64,000 nt of DNA. Origin: BB31 sp964582525 (lineage in GTDB: Bacteria > Pseudomonadota > Gammaproteobacteria > Beggiatoales > Beggiatoaceae). Shown piece after piece: positions 1 to 7,105 of this stretch. The first letter of the stretch is position 1. Each line of letters opens with the position of its first letter. The DNA lies in the NCBI GenBank assembly GCA_964582525.1, contig CAZOSP010000002.1, forward strand, positions 1 to 64,000, given 5' to 3'. The notes below the pieces were generated by a model. That model made no database searches and was not told the origin of the DNA. It saw only the letters and a list, made by a program, of their open reading frames with translations. Made by a program: the position numbers and the translations under genes.

Positions 1-74
1 GGGAGTGGCTGACTTCCAAGTCAGCCAAACGCCGCCTACGGCGGCGCGGCTAAGCAGGAGCTTAGCCACTCCCA
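1..74. repeat. Dispersed palindromic repeat, family R1
   Basis: This is a compound inverted repeat made of a GGCTGACTT/AAGTCAGCC arm pair, a GCCGCC/GGCGGC core and a GGCTAAG/CTTAGCC arm pair, bounded by GGGAGTGG and CCACTCCC. Related copies lie near 3268, 9218 (inside uvrA), 27582, 39541, 53731, 57459 and 58654 (inside a dehydrogenase gene). It lies upstream of nosD, where nosZ would be expected further left. Confidence 0.85.
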
Positions 75-78
75 GCCC

Positions 79-178
79 GGTAGGGTGCGCGACATCTTTT
101 CGTCGCGCACGCGGGATGATGGCACGCTGCCGAGCATTCGCGTTCGCGCCACAAAAAGACGTGGCGCAAACCCTACTG
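79..178. repeat. Dispersed palindromic repeats, families R2 and R3
   Basis: Two further repeat units lie back to back. R2 is a hairpin with GCGCGAC and GTCGCGC arms around ATCTTTTC, at about 85-110. R3 has a GCGCCAC/GTGGCGC stem around AAAAAGAC, at about 147-170. Further R2 copies lie near 10140, 29370, 57415 and 57610. Further R3 copies lie near 42213, 42275 and 57667. No gene is visible in 1-213. Confidence 0.8.
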
Positions 179-213
179 GACCCAGCTACTAATGAGTCAT
201 AGTTTAACCCAAT

Positions 214-1521
214 ATGCCCATTTATTTTTTTCTCCTTTCTAGCCTATTTTGCACCAACGCACTGGCGCAGACGTGGCACTTGTCGCCCGATGCCTCACTG
301 GCAGCAGCGATAGCCCAAGCCAAAGACGGCGATACGCTGCAACTGGCGGCGGGCGTTTATGCCGTCAAACAACTGCGCATTGGGAAATCCTTGCGCGTTA
401 TCGGTGCCAACGATGGTGACACGGTGCTAGACGCGGGTGGCGCGGGCGATGTAGTGCGCCTGAGTGCGCCCAATATCCAACTCCTGCATCTCCGCCTGCA
501 AAACGGCGGCATGAATTTAACCAAAATGAATGCTGGGGTGTTTGTCGAAAAAAACGCGGCAGAGGTTGAAATTGGTTTTAGCCAAATTTTTGACACTGGC
601 TTTGGCATTTGGGTTGACGGGGCGCGTGCGCCTTATCTGCATGACAACCAGATTCGCGGCAACGCCGCCTACAAATCACCGGATCGCGGCAACGGCATTC
701 ACTTATGGAGCGTGAGCGGGGCGCGGATTGAAAATAACCGTATATGGCACACCCGCGATGGTCTGTATATTGAAGTATCGCATGGTGATAATCTGATTAA
801 AAACAATGAACTGCATCATCTTCGCTACGGTGTGCATTATATGTACTCACACCGCAATCGGGTGATCAACAACCGCACCCATCACACCCGCGTTGGCTAC
901 GCGCTGATGCAATCCAATCATTTAGAAGTGCGTAACAATCACTCCCATGACGATTTAGAATACGGCATTTTGTTAAATTTTCTCAACTATAGTGACATCA
1001 GCGGCAATCGCGTTGAGCGCGTGGGCGGCGGCGAGGCGCACCGTCAAGGCGGCAAAGACGGCAAAGCGGTGTTTATCTTTAACGCCCTACACAACCGCAT
1101 TCAACACAATGATTTTAGTGGCAGCGACATGGGCATTCACTTAACCGCCGGTTCTGAACACAACCGCATCAGTGCCAACAATTTTATGCACAATCGCATT
1201 CAGGTCAAATACGTTGCCAGCCGCACCCAAGAGTGGTCAGAAAACCAACGCGGCAATTATTGGAGTGATTATCTCGGCTGGGATCAAAACGCCGACGGCA
1301 TTGGCGACCGTGCTTACGAACCTAACACCCAAGTGGATCGGCTGCTCTGGCGTTATCCGCAAGCCAAGTTATTGATGCACAGCCCCGCCGTGCAAATCCT
1401 GCGCTGGGCGCAAGGGCAGTTCCCAATCTTTCGCGCCCAAGGCGTACAAGATTCTTATCCGCTCATGCGCCCCGTCAGCCCATCGCTCAGCCCATCGATC
1501 AATCAGGCAGCACAGCCATGA
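214..1521 (+). CDS. nosD: NosD, periplasmic nitrous oxide reductase maturation protein
   Basis: The protein has 435 residues with a signal peptide ending near residue 18 (ALA-Q). It is followed by a right-handed beta-helix of the NosD/carbohydrate-binding CASH type, with recurrent NNR, NNH and NRI turns from about residue 60 to 350. NosD works in the periplasm with the NosFY transporter to supply the Cu-S centre of nitrous oxide reductase NosZ. The identification rests mainly on the order nosD-nosF-nosY-nosL. The stop codon overlaps the nosF start by 4 bases (ATGA), so translation is probably coupled. nosZ and nosR are not in the window and may lie upstream of position 1. Confidence 0.95.
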   Translation: MPIYFFLLSSLFCTNALAQTWHLSPDASLAAAIAQAKDGDTLQLAAGVYAVKQLRIGKSLRVIGANDGDTVLDAGGAGDVVRLSAPNIQLLHLRLQNGGMNLTKMNAGVFVEKNAAEVEIGFSQIFDTGFGIWVDGARAPYLHDNQIRGNAAYKSPDRGNGIHLWSVSGARIENNRIWHTRDGLYIEVSHGDNLIKNNELHHLRYGVHYMYSHRNRVINNRTHHTRVGYALMQSNHLEVRNNHSHDDLEYGILLNFLNYSDISGNRVERVGGGEAHRQGGKDGKAVFIFNALHNRIQHNDFSGSDMGIHLTAGSEHNRISANNFMHNRIQVKYVASRTQEWSENQRGNYWSDYLGWDQNADGIGDRAYEPNTQVDRLLWRYPQAKLLMHSPAVQILRWAQGQFPIFRAQGVQDSYPLMRPVSPSLSPSINQAAQP

Positions 1522-2438
1522 ACCCCGTTGTCTCCTTACGTCACGTCAGTCAATCTTTTGGCGCAGTGCAAGCCTTGCGCGAGATGAATTTACAGCTAGA
1601 AGCAGGCGAAGTGCTGGCATTGTTGGGACACAATGGTGCCGGCAAAACCACCAGCATGAAACTGATTTTAGGCTTGCTACAAGCCACCCAAGGCAGCGTT
1701 GAAGTGCTGGGCGAAAATCCCATCCGCGCCGCGCAAAGCCTGCGCCTGCGCCTCGGCTATTTGCCCGAAAGCGTGAGTTTTTATCAACAACTCAGCGGCT
1801 TGGAAGCCCTGCGTTATTTCGCCCGCCTCAAGCGCGTAGCCGTGTCGCGCTGCGCGCCATTGCTGGAGCAAGTCGGCTTACAGCACGCCATGCACCGGCG
1901 CATCAAAACCTATTCCAAAGGCATGAAACAACGTCTAGGACTGGCGCAAGCCCTGTTGCGCAGCCCCGAATTGCTATTGTTAGATGAACCCACGGTTGGG
2001 CTTGACCCGCTGGCAACGGCAGATTTTTTTCGCACCATCCACAGCCTACGACAACAAGGCTGCGGGATTATTTTATGCTCCCATGTGTTGGCAGGCTTAG
2101 AAATTCATTTGGATAAGGTAGCGATTTTGGCACAAGGACAAGTCCGCGCTTACGGCAGCGTGGACGCTTTGCGCGAAACCGCGCAACTGCCTTGGCGCAT
2201 TCATGCCAGCGGCGATTGGCAAGCGGCAGAATGGACTGCGCGCTTAACCGCATTAGGGGCGCAACAACTGCATATTGACGGACACAAACTGCGTTTAACC
2301 ACCGACCTTGCGCATAAATTACCGCTGGCACGCGCCTTACTCGAAGCGGCGGCAGTTGACAGTCTGGAAGTGTTGGCACCCGATTTAGAAAGCCTGTATG
2401 CCCATTACAACCGTGCGGAGAGTCACCATGATGCGTGA
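1518..2438 (+). CDS. nosF: NosF, ABC transporter ATP-binding protein
   Basis: This is a 306-residue cytoplasmic ATPase. Walker A is GHNGAGKTT with K43. The signature region reads YSKGMKQRLGLAQ, Walker B is LLLLDEPTVGLDP, and the switch histidine is in CSHVL. A C-terminal extension after about residue 215 is normal for NosF. It energises the NosDFY complex, which delivers sulfur (or sulfur plus copper) for the NosZ cluster. The gene overlaps nosD by 4 bases and nosY by about 11 bases, so the three genes form one tight operon. Confidence 0.95.
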   Translation: MNPVVSLRHVSQSFGAVQALREMNLQLEAGEVLALLGHNGAGKTTSMKLILGLLQATQGSVEVLGENPIRAAQSLRLRLGYLPESVSFYQQLSGLEALRYFARLKRVAVSRCAPLLEQVGLQHAMHRRIKTYSKGMKQRLGLAQALLRSPELLLLDEPTVGLDPLATADFFRTIHSLRQQGCGIILCSHVLAGLEIHLDKVAILAQGQVRAYGSVDALRETAQLPWRIHASGDWQAAEWTARLTALGAQQLHIDGHKLRLTTDLAHKLPLARALLEAAAVDSLEVLAPDLESLYAHYNRAESHHDA

Positions 2439-3255
2439 ATTAAGTATTGTTGCTGGCAAAGAATTACGTGACGGCTTGCGCAACCGCTGGGTGTTGGCGA
2501 TCACCCTGCTATTTGCCATCTTCGCCCTGGGTTTGGGCTATTTTGGCAGTGCCGCCGCCGGTTCAGTAGGCTTTACCTCCCTGCCCACCACCATTGTCAG
2601 CCTCTCTAGCCTGGCTATTTTCGTCATTCCGCTGATCGCCCTATTGCTGGCTTACGACACCGTAATTGGTGAAGAAGAACAAGGCACCTTGCTACTGCTG
2701 CTGACCTATCCGCTCTCGCGCACCCAGTTATTGCTGGGCAAATTTTGCGGTCACGGCTTGGCACTCAGTCTCGCCGCCCTGCTCGGTTTTGGTGCCGCCG
2801 GTACCGTCATCGCGGTGTCCACCCACGGCTTTTTCGATGCCCAACTGTGGGCAGCATTGGGCATGTTTATCCTCAGCAGTGCTTTACTTGGCTTGGTATT
2901 TATCGCCATCGCTTGCCTAATCAGCGTTAGTAGCCGCGAAAAATCCCGTGCCGCTGGTGCGGCATTATTAGTGTGGTTTTTTTTCGTGCTGATTTTCGAC
3001 TTAGGTTTGCTGGCGTTATTGGTGGTCACAGAAGGGCAGGTCGGGCAACAGGTCTTGCCGTATTTAATGCTGCTCAATCCCTGCAATGCCTTTCGCCTGC
3101 TCAATCTAAGTGGCTTTGAAGCCGCCCAAACTTACGCCGGACTGGTCTCCATCGCGCAGCGCGAGTTGTTCTCATCGGGCTTTTTAATCAGCGTGTTACT
3201 GGCTTGGATCGCGCTGCCGTTTAGCTTGGCAGCCTGGCTGTTCCAACGGCGTTAA
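2428..3255 (+). CDS. nosY: NosY, ABC-2 type permease of the Nos maturation system
   Basis: This inner-membrane permease has about six hydrophobic segments. It carries the family stretch GEEEQGTLLLLLTYP after the second segment, and the loop ISVSSREKSRAAG is also typical. An in-frame ATG at 2398 exists, but the tandem ATGs at 2428/2431, inside the end of nosF, give the normal start (MMRELSIV) and a length of 275 residues. It is the partner of NosF and NosD in making mature NosZ. Confidence 0.93.
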   Translation: MMRELSIVAGKELRDGLRNRWVLAITLLFAIFALGLGYFGSAAAGSVGFTSLPTTIVSLSSLAIFVIPLIALLLAYDTVIGEEEQGTLLLLLTYPLSRTQLLLGKFCGHGLALSLAALLGFGAAGTVIAVSTHGFFDAQLWAALGMFILSSALLGLVFIAIACLISVSSREKSRAAGAALLVWFFFVLIFDLGLLALLVVTEGQVGQQVLPYLMLLNPCNAFRLLNLSGFEAAQTYAGLVSIAQRELFSSGFLISVLLAWIALPFSLAAWLFQRR

Positions 3256-3264
3256 GCGGCGACG

Positions 3265-3315
3265 CTTGGGAGTGGCTAAGCTCCAGCTTAGCCCCGCCGC
3301 CGCAGGCGGCGTTTG
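3265..3315. repeat. Dispersed palindromic repeat, family R1
   Basis: One R1 unit between nosY and nosL. It starts GGGAGTGGCTAAGC, continues through GCTTAGCC and has a GCCGCCGC/GGCGGC arm pair. It separates nosL from the otherwise overlapping nosDFY genes. Confidence 0.85.
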
Positions 3316-3343
3316 ATTTATGTGTACAACAAAGGAATATCTA

Positions 3344-3835
3344 ATGTCAAAAATACTCTTCGCCCTCGTTCTCCTCGTCCTCGCGCTATTGTTAAACGCC
3401 TGCCAACCCAACGGCGAACAGCAGACACAACAGCCGCCTGTCGCCTTCCACGAACATGACGAATGTCATGTTTGCGGTATGTTAATCACCCGCTACCCAG
3501 GTCCCAAGGGCGAAGCTTACCAACGCAACAGCGGCGAAGTGTTAAAATTTTGCTCCACCCGCGATCTATTCGCTTACTTACTCGAACCCGGTCAAGCCGC
3601 GCAAGTCGGTAGCGTATATGTACATGACATGGCACGTAGCGAGTGGAAAAGCCCGGATGACACGCACCTGATTCCCGCCCAGCAGGCTTGGTATGTGGTC
3701 GGTCATCCGCTGCGCGGGGCGATGGGACCTAGCCCCGCGAGTTTTGCCAAACGCGAGGACGCCGCCGCCTTTGCTCAACAACATGGTGGCAAGCTGTTGA
3801 AATATGAAGAAATTGACTTGGCGGCATTGAACTAA
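3344..3835 (+). CDS. nosL: NosL, copper-binding lipoprotein
   Basis: The mature protein is an outer-membrane-type lipoprotein. The start at 3344 gives MSKILFAL, a hydrophobic segment and the lipobox LLNAC with C20; AAGGAA lies 7-12 bases upstream. An earlier in-frame ATG at 3320 is less likely. The CHVCGM motif about 25 residues after the lipid cysteine is the metal site of NosL, which binds Cu(I) for NosZ assembly. Length is 163 residues. The last 60 or so bases belong to a sequence that is tandemly duplicated directly downstream and found again, decayed, at 4444-4564. Confidence 0.93.
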   Translation: MSKILFALVLLVLALLLNACQPNGEQQTQQPPVAFHEHDECHVCGMLITRYPGPKGEAYQRNSGEVLKFCSTRDLFAYLLEPGQAAQVGSVYVHDMARSEWKSPDDTHLIPAQQAWYVVGHPLRGAMGPSPASFAKREDAAAFAQQHGGKLLKYEEIDLAALN

Positions 3836-3971
3836 GGTAACTTGCACTAAATAAACGTCCCCCGCATTGCGCAGACAACATGGTGGCAAGCTGTTGAAAT
3901 ATGAAGAAATTGACTTGGCGGCATTGAACTAAGGTAACTTGCACTAAATAAACGCCCCCCGCATTGCGCAG
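3778..3971 (+). repeat. Tandem 97-bp duplication of the nosL 3' end
   Basis: The segment starting ACAACATGGTGGCAAGC at 3778 is repeated at 3875 with a 97-base offset and nearly no change (one T to C near 3858). Each copy holds the last residues of nosL, its TAA stop and the following spacer up to GCATTGCGCAG. The second copy has no coding role. The high identity means the duplication is recent. Confidence 0.9.
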
Positions 3972-4033
3972 GATTTTTTCTAGTTCCCACAGACCGCATT
4001 CGCAGGAACGTCTGGGAGTGCTGGGAGCACCTA

Positions 4034-4101
4034 GGATGGGTAGAGGCGCACCAATGCGCTGGGTATGTGCAGACAATCTCCACCGCGCCGAAACCCATCA
4101 C
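4034..4101. repeat. Imperfect inverted repeat
   Basis: GGATGGGTAGAGGCG at the left and CGCCGAAACCCATC at the right form an imperfect hairpin around a GCACCAATGCGC loop region. It lies between the nosL duplication and the HicB-like gene. I see no open frame here. It is probably another dispersed palindrome, but I saw no second copy in this window. Confidence 0.45.
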
Positions 4102-4150
4102 TCAATAGCGCGTTAAAGCAAGCAGGAAAAAAATAATTAGAGGTTATCGA

Positions 4151-4363
4151 ATGCGTTACATGGTAATCATTGAACAAGGTGAAACGAGTTTTGGTGCGTA
4201 TGTTCCCGATTTACCTGGCTGTATTGCAGCAGGTGATACGGAACAAGAAGTGTTGAAACTTATCCAAGAAGCAATCGAGTTTCACCTTGAAGGGCTAAAA
4301 GATGATGGAATAAAAATCCCATCACCTCATTCATATAGTCAATTCGTGGAAATTCATGCCTAA
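4151..4363 (+). CDS. Orphan HicB-like protein (UPF0150 fold)
   Basis: A 70-residue protein. The pattern YVPDLPGCIAAGDTEQEVLKLIQEAIEFHLEGLKD, spread over residues 18-52, is the partial RNase-H fold of HicB antitoxins. AGAGG lies 8 bases upstream of the ATG. There is no HicA toxin frame on either side: the upstream 180 bases hold only repeats, and downstream comes a nosL relic. It also lacks the C-terminal DNA-binding domain of longer HicB proteins. It may be a solitary antitoxin left after loss of hicA, or a free-standing member of the family. Confidence 0.8.
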   Translation: MRYMVIIEQGETSFGAYVPDLPGCIAAGDTEQEVLKLIQEAIEFHLEGLKDDGIKIPSPHSYSQFVEIHA

Positions 4364-4399
4364 CGAATCGCTCCAGACCGATGCCCTGTCGCCCTGACC

Positions 4400-4436
4400 A
4401 CATAATGCGGGTCAAGGTTACAAACCTGCACCCGCC
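4400..4436. repeat. Dispersed repeat, family R5
   Basis: The sequence GCGGGTCAAGGTTACAAACC followed by TGCACCCGC forms an interrupted palindrome. Similar or reversed copies are at 16931-16960 and 27714-27742, with a diverged one at about 27523-27548. Confidence 0.7.
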
Positions 4437-4443
4437 GCCGAGC

Positions 4444-4564
4444 GTGGTGCGACGGGACCTAGCCCGGCGAGTTTTGCCAAGCGCGAGGATGCCGCCGCCT
4501 TTGCCCAACAACATGGTGGCAAGCTATTGAAATATAAGTAGATTGGTTTAGCAGAATTAAACTA
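4444..4564 (+). pseudogene. Decayed copy of the nosL 3' end
   Basis: The sequence from GACGGGACCTAGCCCGGCGA to the end at AATTAAACTAA matches nosL from about 3716 to 3835. It has many substitutions and a premature TAG in what was AATATGAAGAAATTGAC. It is older than the near-perfect 97-bp tandem copy at 3875. The HicB-like gene therefore sits between two copies of the nosL tail, as expected if a segment was inserted by recombination or duplicated together with the tail. Confidence 0.85.
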
Positions 4565-4611
4565 ATTGCTGACCTACGTTCAAGTAGGCGTTCATACCCC
4601 TCGCAGTAAAA

Positions 4612-4645
4612 ACCTGACAGGTCTTCAAGACATGTCAGGTTTTTT
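4612..4645. terminator. Hairpin, family R4, likely bidirectional terminator
   Basis: ACCTGACAGGTCTTC and its near complement GACATGTCAGGT form a strong hairpin flanked by an A run on the left and TTTTTT on the right. It lies between convergent transcription units (hicB-like on +, histidine kinase on -). The same hairpin family recurs at 12080, 17167, 32312 and 46013. Confidence 0.7.
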
Positions 4646-4697
4646 GCGCGAGAGACTAAACGGTTACGCGCTCTAGCCAGCTTGACTCACAGTCATA

Positions 4698-4733
4698 AAA
4701 AAAGCCACTTTTAAGTGATTAAAAGTGGCTTTA
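4698..4733. terminator. Hairpin terminator downstream of the CHASE kinase
   Basis: AAAAAAAGCCACTTTTAA pairs with TTAAAAGTGGCTTT. The stem is followed by A or T runs on both sides, so it can terminate the kinase gene on the minus strand and transcription arriving on the plus strand. Confidence 0.75.
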
Positions 4734-4806
4734 TCAAAACAACGAAAAGGTATTGATACGCATAGCCGCCAGAACCTGAGAGCGGTTTCAGGCGGATGCA
4801 GTATAA

Positions 4807-6648
4807 CTAAACATTATGTGCCGGAATTTTCAGGATATAGGTCGTACCTTTGCCGGATTCTACTTCAATATCAAACTTACCGTTCATCATTTGCCAGAAA
4901 TGCGAACTGATGGCAAGCCCTAAGCGTACTGACTGCTCGCCGCCGCTGGCATGAGGATCAGAATGTGCCAGCGATTGCAGCAACCAAGTACGGCGTTCTG
5001 GTGGCATTCCACCGCTTTGATCTTTGACAGAAAAGCGAATCCACTCTTTACCGCCTTCAGTTTCACGCGCCACACTCATGTGCAGTTCACCATTTTCGGT
5101 TGCATCTGAGGCATTGTTGAGTAAGTTAAACAACACCTGATGCAGGCGGGTAATGTCCGTTTGCATAGTGCCAATGTCCGCCGGACAATTGACGGTTAAA
5201 GTGTTGCCATTTTGTCGGGCTAGGACATTCGCAATGCTTTCTACTTCTTCGACTAAATGGGTAATTTTGCAGGTTTCAGAATGCAGCTCAATACGCCCTG
5301 ATTTAATTTTAGATAAATCCAAAATACCATCGCTAAGAGACAGCAGATATTTTGCCGAGATGTAAATTCTTTCTACATCGCCGGTTAATTCTGCATCCTG
5401 TAAATCCTCCGCTTCTTCTTGTAACAACTCGCTATAACCAATAATTGCGTTCAAAGGCGTGCGTAATTGATGACTCATATTGGCGAGGAATTTAGATTGC
5501 GCGATATTGGCTTGTTCAGCAGTTTCTGCCATTACATAGGCATGACGCATGGCATTATGGAAATAGGCTGCCAGCAAAATCGTGATTAATAAGCCTAACA
5601 CCAATACTGCTGGTGCCTGCCAGCCGCTGCCCGTGGTGAAGTGATAACCGGGTGCGGGGGTGCAGACAATCGACAATTTGCGCCCCGCGATAAAAAACTC
5701 TCGGCTCACCTTAAAGTTTGCACCTTCAATGCCTTGCGCTAACTCTTCATCGCTTAATTGATCCAGAATCTCTTCATTGACCTGCCCCGGCAAAAAGTGC
5801 AGAAAACGCTCATCATCTTTGACTTCGGGCGACATATCAAACACTCGAATATCAATCGGACGCGGCTCTAGGGTTTGCATAGCGTTATCCAATACTTCAC
5901 CAATGAGAAACGCTCCCATGACAAAACCAGCAAAAGCTTCACGACGCTGGGCGATGGTCTGAACCGGCATATTGCTTTTATACACTGGCAGGAATAGCAC
6001 AGAACCGTGCTGGTTAGCCGTATCCGGCACTAGGGTAACGTGCGAAATCGCCATGGGCTGATTGTCATCGCGGGCGCTGTGCAGCATTTGTCGCCGCTCC
6101 TTGTCCGCAGACACGTCAAAGCCGACAGAAATCTCATTGCCATCAATGGGTTGCACATAATATAAGGGCAGATAACTGGCTCTTTGTGCGGCTGTCACAA
6201 TCTTACCATCGGCATTTAATTCGGTAATCTGAAAATCGGGATACAAAGTCTGCGCATTCGCGGTAAACTCGGTCCGATTCTCGTGGCGCACATAGGGAAT
6301 CCACTCCATCGCCTGAATTGAAGAGTCCTGTGTGATAAAGGGCATCACATACTCTTTAAAGACTTCAGGGTCAACATCCGTGCCAACCGCTTGGAAAAAC
6401 GCGGTCATGGCATTAAACGTATCCATTTTATGCGCTAGTGCGCGCTGAATAGAAACCGCACGATCATTCGCGGCGTTATCAAAAGTGATACGAATACGTT
6501 GTTTTTCTGAAGAATCTACAAAAAAATACAAACTGATAGCGACCAAAAAACCGACGGTCAAACTCAAGATAATAGGTAAATAACGCTGCCCAAAGGATTC
6601 ACTACTGGCTGAACCTATGGGCTTACTTGATGATGCCATACTTTCCAC
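4807..6648 (-). CDS. CHASE-domain sensor histidine kinase
   Basis: A 613-residue membrane sensor. An N-terminal membrane helix (about 25-45) is followed by a periplasmic CHASE domain (about 75-300) and a second helix near 345-365. HisKA has H393 in the H-box SHQLRTP. The ATPase domain has the N-box LLNNASDA. The first glycine box is altered (DQSGGM in place of DxGxG) but LGLAIS is kept. There is no receiver or output domain, so it must signal to a response regulator that is not adjacent. The ligand is unknown; CHASE domains bind small molecules such as cytokinin-like compounds in some proteins. An alternative start is M4. Confidence 0.88.
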   Translation of the reverse strand: MESMASSSKPIGSASSESFGQRYLPIILSLTVGFLVAISLYFFVDSSEKQRIRITFDNAANDRAVSIQRALAHKMDTFNAMTAFFQAVGTDVDPEVFKEYVMPFITQDSSIQAMEWIPYVRHENRTEFTANAQTLYPDFQITELNADGKIVTAAQRASYLPLYYVQPIDGNEISVGFDVSADKERRQMLHSARDDNQPMAISHVTLVPDTANQHGSVLFLPVYKSNMPVQTIAQRREAFAGFVMGAFLIGEVLDNAMQTLEPRPIDIRVFDMSPEVKDDERFLHFLPGQVNEEILDQLSDEELAQGIEGANFKVSREFFIAGRKLSIVCTPAPGYHFTTGSGWQAPAVLVLGLLITILLAAYFHNAMRHAYVMAETAEQANIAQSKFLANMSHQLRTPLNAIIGYSELLQEEAEDLQDAELTGDVERIYISAKYLLSLSDGILDLSKIKSGRIELHSETCKITHLVEEVESIANVLARQNGNTLTVNCPADIGTMQTDITRLHQVLFNLLNNASDATENGELHMSVARETEGGKEWIRFSVKDQSGGMPPERRTWLLQSLAHSDPHASGGEQSVRLGLAISSHFWQMMNGKFDIEVESGKGTTYILKIPAHNV

Positions 6649-7105
6649 AATCCATCTCCCAGAAAAGTTTTAACGAAATAAAGTTTCTAAACTCTGTCTA
6701 TAACTGTAAAAAAGGGTAACACTATGTCGCATTCGACTCCACCTTTTAAGACATAAAAATTATGTTGCCAAGCTGTCGTTGTTGAATACTCACTGACACA
6801 TCATGTTACCCGATTAAAACAGATAGGGATCAAACAAAAAAATCCCACGACTCACTGCAACAAGCTCATGCACAAGGTACGCCAACTCATCAAAAACAGT
6901 GTCTGCCTATTCTAGCATATCTTGACAAGAGGCTATCCAACACAACGTCAGAAACAACAGCACGCCGAGGGTTCCTGTATGGAAATTTTATGAGGTGATT
7001 AGCCTAGCACTGAGAACGCCGAAAATTTTTTATATTTAATAAAATCAATGACTTACCGCCTTTTTCAGGGTTTTCAGCATAGCATATAACAGCACATGCT
7101 TAGGC
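6649..7105. other. 457-bp intergenic region without gene
   Basis: This A+T-rich spacer between the start of the CHASE kinase and the end of uvrA, both on the minus strand, should hold the kinase promoter. I see no open frame, no tRNA-like fold and none of the dispersed repeats that fill other spacers of this window. Confidence 0.6.

Noticed and set aside
5..202. 65-codon plus-strand frame upstream of nosD
   Set aside because: It lies wholly in palindromic repeats R1-R3 and has arginine/alanine-rich content typical of such repeats; no ribosome site.
3847..4101. Minus-strand frames overlapping the nosL duplication
   Set aside because: They are read from the duplicated nosL tail in antisense and contain its repeat; no homology to any protein I know.
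4151..4363. Complete HicAB toxin-antitoxin module
   Set aside because: No HicA-like frame exists within several hundred bases on either side.
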